Positions 32,623-41,929 of a DNA stretch of 64,000 bases are shown here, one piece after another. A model generated the notes under the pieces. The model saw nothing but the letters and a program-made list of their open reading frames with translations. It ran no database searches and was not told the origin of the DNA. This stretch comes from an uncultured Spirochaetales bacterium. Its GTDB lineage: Bacteria; UBP6; UBA1177. The stretch spans positions 372,001-436,000 of the forward strand of contig CACYHH010000002.1 in NCBI GenBank assembly GCA_902774115.1. Direction: 5' to 3'. The stretch's first letter is position 1, and each line of letters starts with the position of its first letter. The translations under genes and the position numbers were made by a program.

Positions 32623-34731
32623 TTAAGATTTTGCCCCTTTCATCGAAAGGGAGATACGTTTTCTGTCGAGGTTGATATTTTTGACCGAAACCTTGATTTT
32701 TTGCCCTAATTTCAGGCATTCGGAAGGATGTCTGATGAATTTGTCGGTGATTTCGGAGATGTGGAGAAGTCCTTTTTCCTTGATTCCGATATCGACGAAA
32801 GCACCGAAATCGGTGAGGTTGCTGACGATTCCGTACAAAATCATTCCTTCCTTGAGGTCTGAGATCGTGCGTACTTCTTCGGAAAATTCCACTTGCTCGA
32901 ATTTTTCACGCGGATCAAGGCCGCGTTTTTTCAGTTCTTCTATGACAGAGGGCGGAAGAAGTTCCTGAAGTAGCCTGTTTTTGTCAATGATTTCCGGGTT
33001 TTTGACGAGTGTTTCAAGCTGAATGCCAGCTTTTTTCGCGGCGTTTTTCACTAATTCGTAGTTTTCAGGGTGAACGCCTGTCGAATCAAGGATTTCCTCT
33101 CCTTCGAAAATACGCAGAAATCCTGCGCACTGCTCGAAAGATTTTGCACCTATACCTTTGATATTCTTAAGTTCTTCGATGTTTTTGAAACGCTTTCCGC
33201 TGCGCCTGTAAGCTGCTATTTCAGCCGATTTTTTGCTGTCGAGACCTGAAATGTAGGCGAGAAGGTAGGGACTTGCGGTATTGAGGTTTGCTCCGACGCG
33301 GTTTACAGCCCATTCGACCGTTCTTCTGAGCCTTTCTGCCAGTTTTTTGACAGGGATATCATGCTGATACTGCCCGACACCGAGGCTTTCGGGCGGAATT
33401 TTGACGAGTTCAGAGAGCGGATCCTGAAACCTGCGCCCGATAGAAATTGCGCCGCGGACCGTGATGTCAAGATCGGGAAACTCCTCTCTGGCAACGGCGC
33501 TCGCGCTGTAAACCGAAGCTCCGTCCTCGCTGACAGAGGCGACGACGACCTGCTTTCCGAAGAAACTTTTCAGAATTTCGTGCGCCTCTCTGCCGAAAGT
33601 TCCGCTTCCTACGGCGATTCCCGCAACTTTGTACCCGGTTATCCACTTTTCGAGTTTTTTAGCCTCGTTTTTGTCAAGGTGGAGATTGAGGAGAGTCGAA
33701 GCAACGAAGTTTCCGTGTTCGTCAAGGAGAGCCGCCTTGCAGCCTGTTCTGATGCCGGGGTCAACGCCGATTACCGGTTTTTCGCCGAATGGCGGCATGA
33801 GAAGGATCTGCTCTAAATTTTTGTGGAAGGTATTAAGCGACACTTCGATCGCTGTCTCTTTTAGTTTATTGAAAGTCTCGGTCTCAAGCGAGCCTGAAAC
33901 TATGTTTTTGAGCGAATACGAGGCGCACTCTTTGAAAAAATCAGACTTTTTCGCAAAAAACAAGCCTTCAGTGCGGTCAACAAGGTCTTTTTCCGGCAGA
34001 TCGGTTTCGGCAGAAATATTGAGAATTCCCTCTTTTTCCGCTCGGTTAAGTGCCATGACGCGGTGCGGCGTGATCTTCCGCACGCTTTCCTTGAAATCGA
34101 AGTAGTCGCTGTATGTTGCACCGTTTTCCTGTTTGCCGCGTTTGACTTTCGAAACTATGCAGCCGTTTTCAATGCTGTTTCTGACAAGAGTTCTGACACT
34201 CTGATTATCGGCGATTTTTTGCGCTATGATCTCTTTTGCGCCGTTAAGAACACTTTCGGCGTCTGCAAAGGTGTTGCTGACGAAATCTTTAGCTTTTTCA
34301 AGGATTTTTGCCACGGAAGGATTGTTCAGCATGATATATTCCGCAAGCGGTTCTAACCCTGCTTCAATTGCTTTGTCGGCCTTGGTTTTGCGTCCCGGCT
34401 TGTAGGGTGCGTAAATATCTTCGAGAACGGTCATGTCTGCCGCGTTTGCAACCGCTTTTCCTAATTCGTCGGAATAGTTTCCTGTCTCTTCAAGCGATTT
34501 GAGAATAGTGCGCTTCCTTTTGTCGAGATTTGTTAATTTCTCTGAAAAATCAATGATTTCAGATATCTGAACTTCGTCAAGGTTGCCCGTCATCTCTTTT
34601 CGGTATCTCGCGATGAAAGGAATTGTGCAGCCCGATTCTGTGAGTTCAAGCACTGCACGAACCGATTTCTCAGATATTTTCAGGGTTTTTGACGTTTCCC
34701 ATGCAAGATTCAATTCTTTAAGTTCGATCAT
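32623..34731 (-). CDS. tex: Tex-family RNA-binding transcription accessory protein
   Basis: The 702-residue protein follows the Tex/Spt6-like layout: an N-terminal helical region (FIARYRKEMTGNLDEVQ, YAPYKPGRKTKADKAIEAGLEPLA), a YqgF-like domain (PVIGVDPGIRTGCKAALLDEHGNF), paired helix-hairpin-helix segments (GANLNTASPYLLAYISGLDSKKS, IKGIGAKSFEQCAGFLRI) and a C-terminal S1 domain (EGMILYGIVSNLTDFGAFVDIGIKEKGLLHISEI). It binds nucleic acid and is linked to transcription fitness. The ATG overlaps the preceding stop (ATGA). Confidence 0.95.
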   Translation of the reverse strand: MIELKELNLAWETSKTLKISEKSVRAVLELTESGCTIPFIARYRKEMTGNLDEVQISEIIDFSEKLTNLDKRKRTILKSLEETGNYSDELGKAVANAADMTVLEDIYAPYKPGRKTKADKAIEAGLEPLAEYIMLNNPSVAKILEKAKDFVSNTFADAESVLNGAKEIIAQKIADNQSVRTLVRNSIENGCIVSKVKRGKQENGATYSDYFDFKESVRKITPHRVMALNRAEKEGILNISAETDLPEKDLVDRTEGLFFAKKSDFFKECASYSLKNIVSGSLETETFNKLKETAIEVSLNTFHKNLEQILLMPPFGEKPVIGVDPGIRTGCKAALLDEHGNFVASTLLNLHLDKNEAKKLEKWITGYKVAGIAVGSGTFGREAHEILKSFFGKQVVVASVSEDGASVYSASAVAREEFPDLDITVRGAISIGRRFQDPLSELVKIPPESLGVGQYQHDIPVKKLAERLRRTVEWAVNRVGANLNTASPYLLAYISGLDSKKSAEIAAYRRSGKRFKNIEELKNIKGIGAKSFEQCAGFLRIFEGEEILDSTGVHPENYELVKNAAKKAGIQLETLVKNPEIIDKNRLLQELLPPSVIEELKKRGLDPREKFEQVEFSEEVRTISDLKEGMILYGIVSNLTDFGAFVDIGIKEKGLLHISEITDKFIRHPSECLKLGQKIKVSVKNINLDRKRISLSMKGAKS

Positions 34732-35492
34732 TTTTCCTCTTTTACCTGCTCTACTTCGCGTCTGAAATCATCGAAAGTCATGTCGTCGCGGATTCCGAAA
34801 CGGGTGAGCGCAAAATCGTATTTGACCGGATCTTCAGGGGCAATTTCGGCGTAATGCGAGGTTATTTCGAGAGCGGCTTTGTAATTCGGAGCCTTTTTTC
34901 CGGTAAAACCGAGTATTTTCGCAGCTTTGAATGCGTGCGTGTCAAGCGGAACTACCAGTTTGGCAGCGCTTGCCTTTGTCCAGCCGCCGGGATCGACCTC
35001 GTCGTTTCTCACCATCCAGCGGAAAAAGAGATTGAGCCTTTTGCAGGCCGAACCGTCGGCAGGAGAAGGGATAAGATACGATTTTTGCGAAAGGTTCATC
35101 TCGTCGACGAATTTTTCTACTCCGCAGAGATATAAATTCTCGAAATTTCCGTATTCCTTGAGAACGTGCTTCATTCCGCGGAAAAGTTTCGCGAGATCCT
35201 CGTCAGTCGTAAATCTGTGGACAAAACCTTTGTATATTTTGAGAAAATCATTCTCGCTGTGCGAAGTGACGAAATCGAACGGTTTCCCCTCGATCGGAAG
35301 CAGGATCCTGTCAATTGATTTAAGGATCTGAGCGACTCTGCCGTAAGCGATAGAAGAAGCCAGAAGCGCAATAATTTCACGGTCTTTTGTTTCAGGATAA
35401 TCATACAGGAATTTCAGCGGGTCGGGATCGACAAGACCTCTTTTATTGAGCTTTTTGTAGAGAGATTCAAGAAGATTTCTGAGTTCGCGCAT
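34728..35492 (-). CDS. TIGR02757 (DUF2400) family protein
   Basis: The 254-residue protein is recognised from LKFLYDYPETKDREIIALLASSIAYGRVAQILKSID, RFTTDEDLAKLFRGMKHVL, FFRWMVRNDEVDPGGWT and VVPLDTHAFKAAKILGFT. The fold resembles HhH DNA glycosylase-like proteins, but no activity is established for the family. It shares one base with the hutU stop and overlaps tex by four, so the three genes form one unit, though their functions do not obviously connect. Confidence 0.85.
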   Translation of the reverse strand: MRELRNLLESLYKKLNKRGLVDPDPLKFLYDYPETKDREIIALLASSIAYGRVAQILKSIDRILLPIEGKPFDFVTSHSENDFLKIYKGFVHRFTTDEDLAKLFRGMKHVLKEYGNFENLYLCGVEKFVDEMNLSQKSYLIPSPADGSACKRLNLFFRWMVRNDEVDPGGWTKASAAKLVVPLDTHAFKAAKILGFTGKKAPNYKAALEITSHYAEIAPEDPVKYDFALTRFGIRDDMTFDDFRREVEQVKEEK

Positions 35493-37522
35493 TATTTGAC
35501 CGCTTTCATGACCTTAGCGATAAGTTCGTCATTTACGATGTAAGGAAGGGTGAGATGGTCTTTATGCTCGTTGTTTTTATTGTATTCGACAACGGTTTCG
35601 ATAGAGTGCTTGTTTCTTGCCCAAGCTCTTCTTGAAACGCCGCCCATGACATCCCACGGGAATGCGATGTCGAGTATCGCGTCAACTCTTTCGGAGCCGT
35701 CAAGGACCATTCCGAAGCCGCCGTTGATCGATTTGCCGATTCCTACGCCGCCGCCGTTGTGAAGTGCTACAAGGCTCATGCCTCTTGCGCAGTTGCCGGC
35801 AAAAATGTTGGTTGCCATATCTGCCATGATGTTGGAGCCGTCTTTGATGTTCGATGTTTCGCGGTACGGGCTGTCTGTGCCGCCTGTGTCGTGGTGGTCA
35901 CGTCCGAGCATGATGGGACCGACAATGCCTTCACGGACCATTTCGTTGAATTTCTTTGCAATCTGTGTTCTTCCCGCCGCATCCTGATAAAGGATCCTTG
36001 CCTGAGTTCCGACGACGAGTTTGTTTTTCATCGCGTCTTTTACCCAGTGGTAGTTGTCCTTGTCCTGATAACGAAGGACCGGTCTGCAGTGCGCGATGAC
36101 TTCGGCAGCTGCTTCGTCGGTTTTTGCAAGGTCGCTCTCTTTGCCGCTGAGGCATACCCAGCGGAAGGGGCCGTAACCGTAATCGAAAAGTTCGGGTCCT
36201 AAAATATCCTCGACGTAGCTCGGCCAGATGAAGCCTTCGAAAGTGTCTTTTCCGTTCTTGGAGATCTCTTTGACACCTGCGTCGAAGATAGCTCTCATGA
36301 AGGAGTTGCCGTAATCAAAGAAGTATGTTCCTTTCGCGACGAGCTTTTTGATGACTTCGAAATGTCTGCGCAGCGTCGCGTCGACAAGCTGGCGGAATTT
36401 CGGTTTGTCGTTTGCAAGAAGCGCAGTTCTCTCTTCGAACGTGATCCCTGCCGGGCAGTATCCGCCTTCGTAGACTGCGTGGCAGCTTGTCTGGTCGCTG
36501 AGAAGGTCGATGTGGATGTTTTTGGAATCGGCGTATTCAAGCAGATCGACGATGTTGCCGTGGTAAGCGATACTGATGGGCTCTTTTTTCTCAATATATT
36601 CAAAGGCTTTCTTGAAAGCCTCTTCCGCGCTGTCGGTAACAAGCGAGACCCAGCCCTGCGAATGTCTTGTCTCGATCCTGGAAGCGTCAACTTCGGCAAA
36701 AATACCGACACCTTTCGCGATCTCCACTGCTTTCGGCTGTGCGCCGCTCATGCCGCCGAGACCGCTCGAAACGAAAAGTTTGCCGCGAAGGTCACCGTCC
36801 CACGGAACGCCGAGTTTCATTCTTCCTGCGATGAGGATCGTGTTGTATGTGCCGTGAACGATCCCCTGCGGGCCGATGTACATCCAGCCGCCGGCAGTCA
36901 TCTGTCCGTAGTTAGCTACACCGAGAGCCGCTGCGCGGTTGAAGTTCTGCATATCGTCGAAAAGTCCGACCATAAGTCCGTTCGTCGTGATGACGCGCGG
37001 TGCTCTTTTGTGCGATTTGAAAAGGCCGAGCGGGTGTCCGCTGTGAAGAACGAGTGTCTGTTCATCGGTCAAAACTTCCAAATATTTTTTGATGAGGCGG
37101 TACTGCATCCAGTTCTGGCAGACCTGTCCCGTTTCGCCGTAAGTTACGAGTTCATAAGGATAAAGCGCTGTCGCGAAGTCGAGGTTGTTGTCGATCATTA
37201 CCTGGAAAGCTTTGCCTTCGATGCAGTTTCCTTTGTATGAATCGATCGGTTTGCCCCAGATCTTGCCTTCAGGACGGAAACGGTAGCCGTAAATTCTGCC
37301 GCGGGTGAGAAGTTCTTCAAGAAATTCAGGCGCAAGTGCTTCGTGAAGCTCTTCCGGAACGTAGCGGAGAGCGTTTCTGAGAGAAAGTTCGATCTCGTTT
37401 TTCGTGAGCGTGAGCTCTCTTTTCGGAGCACGTCTGATACCTTCCACGAATTTCGGATATTCGGGAAGAACCAGGTCAAGTTTGATCGTCATTGCATTCG
37501 AAATGTCGAAATTATTGAGCAT
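35492..37522 (-). CDS. hutU: Urocanate hydratase
   Basis: It converts urocanate to imidazolonepropionate with bound NAD+ in histidine degradation. The 676-residue length is that of the long HutU form. Key segments are YGETGQVCQNWMQYRLIKKYLE, VLHSGHPLGLFKS, NYGQMTAGGWMYIGPQGIVHGTYNTI, LGGMSGAQPKA, DQTSCHAVYEGGYCPAG, GRDHHDTGGTDSPYRET and LHNGGGVGIGKSINGG. GGAGG precedes the ATG at 37522; a start at 37534 would translate it. No hutH, hutI or hutG is in the window, so the pathway must be completed elsewhere. Confidence 0.96.
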   Translation of the reverse strand: MLNNFDISNAMTIKLDLVLPEYPKFVEGIRRAPKRELTLTKNEIELSLRNALRYVPEELHEALAPEFLEELLTRGRIYGYRFRPEGKIWGKPIDSYKGNCIEGKAFQVMIDNNLDFATALYPYELVTYGETGQVCQNWMQYRLIKKYLEVLTDEQTLVLHSGHPLGLFKSHKRAPRVITTNGLMVGLFDDMQNFNRAAALGVANYGQMTAGGWMYIGPQGIVHGTYNTILIAGRMKLGVPWDGDLRGKLFVSSGLGGMSGAQPKAVEIAKGVGIFAEVDASRIETRHSQGWVSLVTDSAEEAFKKAFEYIEKKEPISIAYHGNIVDLLEYADSKNIHIDLLSDQTSCHAVYEGGYCPAGITFEERTALLANDKPKFRQLVDATLRRHFEVIKKLVAKGTYFFDYGNSFMRAIFDAGVKEISKNGKDTFEGFIWPSYVEDILGPELFDYGYGPFRWVCLSGKESDLAKTDEAAAEVIAHCRPVLRYQDKDNYHWVKDAMKNKLVVGTQARILYQDAAGRTQIAKKFNEMVREGIVGPIMLGRDHHDTGGTDSPYRETSNIKDGSNIMADMATNIFAGNCARGMSLVALHNGGGVGIGKSINGGFGMVLDGSERVDAILDIAFPWDVMGGVSRRAWARNKHSIETVVEYNKNNEHKDHLTLPYIVNDELIAKVMKAVK

Positions 37523-37553
37523 TTTTTCCTCCAAAACAGGTTTTTAACGGCGA

Positions 37554-37581
37554 AATATACTATTAAAAAAGAAAGTTGCAA
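37554..37581 (-). promoter_or_regulatory. Candidate promoter of hutU-TIGR02757-tex
   Basis: On the minus strand TTGCAA, a 16-nt spacer and TATATT, 32 nt before the hutU ATG. Confidence 0.55.
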
Positions 37582-37596
37582 GATTGCTGGGAAGGA

Positions 37597-37624
37597 TTGA
37601 CTTTTCAGCAGTTTTTACTATAAT
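37597..37624 (+). promoter_or_regulatory. Promoter of the tmRNA gene
   Basis: TTGACT, a 16-nt spacer and a consensus TATAAT, 35 nt before the mature 5' end of tmRNA. Confidence 0.75.
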
Positions 37625-37659
37625 ATCCGCCGTTCTTCAGGAACGCTTCTTTGACAAGT

Positions 37660-38006
37660 GGGGATGACTTGGTTTCGACAGGGAGGCTGGATTTTCCGGC
37701 TGCATGCCGAGGCGCCGCTGGCCTCGTAAAAAGCGGCAAAACAAGAAACGCAAATAATAATTTTGCATTGGCAGCTTAAGCCTGCCCGTCCTTCTGCGGT
37801 ATTTCCGCGGCTGTAGCAAGGGCGCCAAACAGCGGAATAGCGACCCGAGCCTTTTCGCAGGGCGAGGGAAGCGAAATCAATTGCGAAAAAGTGCGAGGGA
37901 TCCTGCTGCTGGGAGCCTGAACACTAATTAAAACAGACAGCTACGCACGTAGACGCCCGACTTTCCCCCTTTTTGGACGCGGGTTCGATTCCCGCCATCT
38001 CCACCA
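37660..38006 (+). ncRNA. ssrA: Transfer-messenger RNA
   Basis: The 347-nt RNA rescues stalled ribosomes and adds a degradation tag. The 5' end GGGGATGACTTGGTTTCGAC is the classic tmRNA start, and its GGGGATG pairs with CATCTCC before the encoded CCA (ACCA at 38003-38006; GGGTTCGATTCCCGC T-arm). The tag frame is GCA at 37750 to TAA at 37777-37779 and encodes ANNNFALAA, one residue shorter than the E. coli mRNA-encoded tag. Pseudoknot-like GC-rich segments follow. It is a single-piece (not permuted) form, between divergent hutU and convergent plsB. Confidence 0.97.
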
Positions 38007-38010
38007 GATT

Positions 38011-40269
38011 TTAATTCAGAGTCTTGATTTTATCGGTTAATTCCTGAGACAAATCTTTGTCGAAAATAGTGAGATTTTCTTTCAGAACCCCTTTCTTTTC
38101 GAGGAAAAAGAGCATTTCGTAGATTTCGTCAGCAGTGGCTGAGTGGATTTTTTCGCTCACTTTCGGCAGAAGTTTCCTGACTATTTCGGAGTGTCTTGAT
38201 TTTTCTTCCTTTAAAATGTTTCCCTCTCCCAAAAGTTCGAGAATCATGCCGAAAATCGCGAATTTATCTTCAAAAAATTTCCGGAGCATCGTTTTGAACC
38301 AGTCGGGAAGGGCAGAAACATCGATTTGATTTTCGGAATTGATCGATTCGTAGTAACCCATGATCGTGTTTTCGAGAAACTCGCTTACGAAAGTGTAAAG
38401 TTCCGTGTCGCGGAAAAGTTCGCAGAAGAAAGGCGCGAATGCGAACGCCGCCGAGTTTTTGTAGAACGAGAACTCGGGAATAGAATCTTTTGATATCGTA
38501 AGTTCCTGATTTTCTTCGTGATGTTTTCCTTTTTGTATCAGATCGCCTTTTTTAAGCAGGATACCCACAAGTTTCGAGCAGTTTACATCGAGATTGTTGA
38601 GAGCATAAGCTGTCTGAACATCCGGAAGAGTGTGAAGGATCTCGACGGTCTGTTCCATTCTTTCGACCAGATCTTTGATCGAAAGACTTTCAAAACCCAT
38701 GAAAACAGCCGAAAAAATTGCCGAAAAACTGATGACCGAGGCTTTTTCCTGCACTTCCGCGATTCTTGCCGCAGTCTCATCCGTGAATTTTGAGTTCAAA
38801 AGAATCGGCTGCGAAAATTTGACATAAACAGGACCGTAGTCTGCCCTGAAGAGGGTGAATACTTTTTTGAGAAAGTGTTCCGACTCCGGCTGCTTGACTC
38901 CTTGCTTTTCCCTGCTGTAATCCTCGATTTCCTTGAGTTTTTCATAAGTTATGGAAACAGGCACGATGTAGAGCTTTCTGTTTGTCGCCTTCGTGATTTC
39001 GGCTAACATTTTCAGCATTCCGGTTCGCGGAGAACGTACCATTCCGCTTCTCGACCGGCCTCCTTCGATGAAAAATTCCATGTTGTAACCGGCAGTTACG
39101 GTCTGTTCGAGGTAGGTCGTGAGGATTTTCTTATAAAATTCATCGTTCTGGATTTGCCGTCTGATGAAAAACGCCCCCATTTTTCTCAAAACCGGCGATA
39201 GCGGGAAAAAATCAAGGTTGTCGCCTGCCGCAACGAGCGGAACTGTTACTTTTTCGCGGTAAAGAATGTAGTTGAGTATCAGATAGTCGAAGTAGCTTTT
39301 ATGTGTCGGAACGAAAACGGTGTTTGTTTCAGAAAGGGCGCATAGTTTGCATAAATCATTGATTTCATTTGTGGAATACGTGAATCTCGAAAAACGCGCG
39401 TTCAATATTTTTCCGAGGAAATAGGAAAGTATTTCGGCGTACAGCGGGCTGTATTCCGATGACATCGAATTCATTATTTTTATCGCCGAGCGCTTCTCTT
39501 CCTGTGAGGACAACTCCATTTTGAACAGAGTTTCGTTTTTGAGGTCGAGCCAGTTTTTGAGTGCCGCACCGACGACATTGCGTTTTGAAGTGTTCATCAG
39601 GTCACACAGTCTGCGGACGAAAACCTCTTCGGAATCTTCAAGTTTTGCCGTAGACGAAATACCTATCCTGAGAGTCAGTTTTCTTCGTTTCAGCATGAAC
39701 ATGAGAAGTTCCCATGAGGTCGACCAGAAGTTGTAGCGCCCGATAAGCTGGTTTATCCACTCCCAGCGGTTCTTTTTGTCTAAATTCTTGTCCCACAGCG
39801 TGATTACCGGAATGAAAGTCGCCTCCTGATGTTTCAGTTTTCTGTAAACTTCCGCGAAAACCGGATCAATACTGAGTTCTTCGGGCGAATCGACCGGAAT
39901 GTAGAGCGATTCGATGAACCTCTCTTTGATTATCGACGGAGTGAAAAGGGAAATGAACATCATCCAGAGTTCACCGAGCGGACGGAAAAAACGGGTCTTG
40001 GGACCAAAAGAGTGGGTGGGCGGCGTTATTCCGTTTTCGATCATAAATCCGTTAAGAAGGAACTGCTCGATTTTGCTGTTCCGCCCTGAAATGTAGATTA
40101 CAAGGCGCTTTTTGTCGTTTTCATCTTTTGTTTTCAGCGATTCAAAACCGGCAGGATCGGGAATTTCTACATCGAATTTTCTGAAAAAATAGCGGTAAAT
40201 CCGCTTGTGAAGTCCGTGTGCGAACGAAGTTACGAAATTGCGTGAGTAGAAAAATCTGCCGTTTCCCAT
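38011..40269 (-). CDS. plsB: Glycerol-3-phosphate 1-O-acyltransferase
   Basis: This membrane-associated enzyme acylates sn-glycerol-3-phosphate at C1, the first step of phospholipid synthesis. The 752-residue length fits the long PlsB class rather than PlsY. The acyltransferase motifs are VPTHKSYFDYLILNY (HX4D), GAFFIRRQ, FFIEGGRSRSGMVRSPRTGML and KLYIVPVSITYEK. Flanking N- and C-terminal helical regions are present. It ends five bases from the tmRNA 3' end (convergent) and starts six bases after the FG-GAP lipoprotein gene. Confidence 0.92.
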   Translation of the reverse strand: MGNGRFFYSRNFVTSFAHGLHKRIYRYFFRKFDVEIPDPAGFESLKTKDENDKKRLVIYISGRNSKIEQFLLNGFMIENGITPPTHSFGPKTRFFRPLGELWMMFISLFTPSIIKERFIESLYIPVDSPEELSIDPVFAEVYRKLKHQEATFIPVITLWDKNLDKKNRWEWINQLIGRYNFWSTSWELLMFMLKRRKLTLRIGISSTAKLEDSEEVFVRRLCDLMNTSKRNVVGAALKNWLDLKNETLFKMELSSQEEKRSAIKIMNSMSSEYSPLYAEILSYFLGKILNARFSRFTYSTNEINDLCKLCALSETNTVFVPTHKSYFDYLILNYILYREKVTVPLVAAGDNLDFFPLSPVLRKMGAFFIRRQIQNDEFYKKILTTYLEQTVTAGYNMEFFIEGGRSRSGMVRSPRTGMLKMLAEITKATNRKLYIVPVSITYEKLKEIEDYSREKQGVKQPESEHFLKKVFTLFRADYGPVYVKFSQPILLNSKFTDETAARIAEVQEKASVISFSAIFSAVFMGFESLSIKDLVERMEQTVEILHTLPDVQTAYALNNLDVNCSKLVGILLKKGDLIQKGKHHEENQELTISKDSIPEFSFYKNSAAFAFAPFFCELFRDTELYTFVSEFLENTIMGYYESINSENQIDVSALPDWFKTMLRKFFEDKFAIFGMILELLGEGNILKEEKSRHSEIVRKLLPKVSEKIHSATADEIYEMLFFLEKKGVLKENLTIFDKDLSQELTDKIKTLN

Positions 40270-40275
40270 AAAACC

Positions 40276-41817
40276 TTAGAATCTGTGGATGTATTCAGGC
40301 ATTCCGACAACTATTTCGCCGTTTTTGTTGTTGAAAACGGAGTTCCCGAAGCCGCCTTCGGGAGAGGCAGGCTGGAATCTGCACGCTTCAGGCTCCGAGA
40401 TCGTCTGGTTGTTGATTGTTGCACAGTAGCTCATGCCGCCGCTGCTGAAATTCTTGCCGCCGACGACGATAAGATCGGTATCAGCCGATATTTTTATCGT
40501 ATCGAAATCGGAAATGTTTCCTTCTTCCGCAAAGGCCGACGGGAACGAAAAACGGCCTCTTGCTGCGAAATTTTCAGCCGGATCGTAGAAGTTGACCGTT
40601 CCGTAGTTTTTGTCTTTTGTTGCAAGTACTGCCAGATATTTTTTTCCGCCGGTTTCTATGATTTTCAAAGCGCTTCCGAATTGCGAATCGGCTTCGCCGA
40701 AAATTTTGTTCGAAGCAGCTGCCTGCCAGTCGGTTCCGCTGAGATAAATGTATACTCCGCCTGAATTTGCAGAATTTTTGCTTTCTTTCAAACCCCAGCC
40801 TGAAACTGCCAGATCAGGTTCGGAATCTCCGTTGAAGTCGTAGGCAAGCATCGAACTGCCGAAATACTGCGCCTTTTCTTCAACTTCGGGAAGCATTACC
40901 CAGCTTTCGTTTTCGGAAAGACCCGCCGCAGTGCCTTTGAAAAATGCGACCATTCCCTGACTTCCGCCGCCAGAAAGTTCAGGCCCTGCGTTCTGGCCGC
41001 CTGCAAAAATATCTGCAAAACCGTCGCCGTCGTAGTCGAGACACGCTAAAGACTGGCTCATGCTGTCCGCTTTCTGGATATATGCCGGGGAAAGGCGCGA
41101 AATCGAAAAATTCTCTTCGTTCCATCCGTCAGGACTGCCGTAAAAAACGACAATTTCGCCTGCCGCATAAAGGTCTCCGGATGCAGCAAGATGTGAAGAA
41201 ACGACAAGTTCGTCTAATCCGTCGCCGTTTATATCGCAGGGATCTGCCGCGGTATAGCCGAAGCCGGCGTTGAGCGCTTTTTCGGGGTGGTTCAGCACGA
41301 AAGCGGCATCCTCAAGCGATTCTACACGTTTGTTTTTATCGAAAATATATAGCTTGCCTGTCGCCTTGTCCCAGTCGAAAGCGGGAATCGACTCGTGAAT
41401 CGCGCTTACAGCCCAGTAATCTTTTCCGAGTGAGAAAATCGAAAAACCCAGAAATCCGCCGTTTCCCAGAATCTCTCTCGACTGAGCGTTGCCCGATTCG
41501 TCAAAATCGGAAAAAATGTAGATCCCGCCGGTCTGAAGCTCCTCGAAATCACCGTCTTCATCAGTTGTTTCATTGTCATTTTCCCCGCCGTCTTCATCGG
41601 AAAGAGCGGGATCGCTGTCTTTATCGGTTTCTTCGTCGTTTTCTTCGATTGAGGTGTCTGTGTCGGAAAAATCGGAATCTTCATCCGGCTGAACATTGTC
41701 GGAATCTCCCGCAGGATCGTTCTCATCGGGTATTTCGTTTGTCTCTTTGGACGAACTGCCGCATGCGAACATGAAAATGCAGAGCAGAATTGAAATTGTT
41801 TTGAGTATTGCGGACAT
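40276..41817 (-). CDS. FG-GAP/VCBS repeat surface lipoprotein with acidic spacer
   Basis: The 513-residue protein has a lipoprotein signal (SILLCIFMFAC, Cys at 19), then about 70 residues of almost only Asp, Glu, Asn, Ser, Thr and Pro. Several FG-GAP-like repeats of the beta-propeller type follow, with calcium-site DxDGDG-like motifs (DPCDINGDGLDELVVSS, ACLDYDGDGFADIFAGG, LAYDFNGDSEPDLAVSG). GGAGAAAATC places the start at 41817. It is probably outer-surface; the ligand is unknown. It is followed at once by plsB. Confidence 0.85.
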   Translation of the reverse strand: MSAILKTISILLCIFMFACGSSSKETNEIPDENDPAGDSDNVQPDEDSDFSDTDTSIEENDEETDKDSDPALSDEDGGENDNETTDEDGDFEELQTGGIYIFSDFDESGNAQSREILGNGGFLGFSIFSLGKDYWAVSAIHESIPAFDWDKATGKLYIFDKNKRVESLEDAAFVLNHPEKALNAGFGYTAADPCDINGDGLDELVVSSHLAASGDLYAAGEIVVFYGSPDGWNEENFSISRLSPAYIQKADSMSQSLACLDYDGDGFADIFAGGQNAGPELSGGGSQGMVAFFKGTAAGLSENESWVMLPEVEEKAQYFGSSMLAYDFNGDSEPDLAVSGWGLKESKNSANSGGVYIYLSGTDWQAAASNKIFGEADSQFGSALKIIETGGKKYLAVLATKDKNYGTVNFYDPAENFAARGRFSFPSAFAEEGNISDFDTIKISADTDLIVVGGKNFSSGGMSYCATINNQTISEPEACRFQPASPEGGFGNSVFNNKNGEIVVGMPEYIHRF

Positions 41818-41849
41818 GATTTTCTCCATTAAAAAACACTAAAACGGGC

Positions 41850-41865
41850 GATTATATATATAATC
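41850..41865. promoter_or_regulatory. Perfect 16-bp palindrome between divergent genes
   Basis: GATTATATATATAATC lies between the FG-GAP lipoprotein gene and ribD. It contains TATAAT in both orientations, so it may be a -10 region, an operator, or both. Confidence 0.4.
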
Positions 41866-41872
41866 AAAAAAT

Positions 41873-41900
41873 TTGACAGTAATATTTATTTCCATAAAAG
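41873..41900 (+). promoter_or_regulatory. Candidate promoter of ribD
   Basis: Consensus TTGACA, a 16-nt spacer and TAAAAG, 29 nt before the start. No FMN riboswitch was seen in the leader. Confidence 0.45.
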
Positions 41901-41929
41901 GGTGAGGCTTTGTTCACAAGGAGAGTGCT

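Noticed and set aside
41818-41929. FMN riboswitch upstream of ribD
   Set aside because: The leader after the promoter is under 40 nt and lacks the conserved AGG/GGGGC aptamer blocks.
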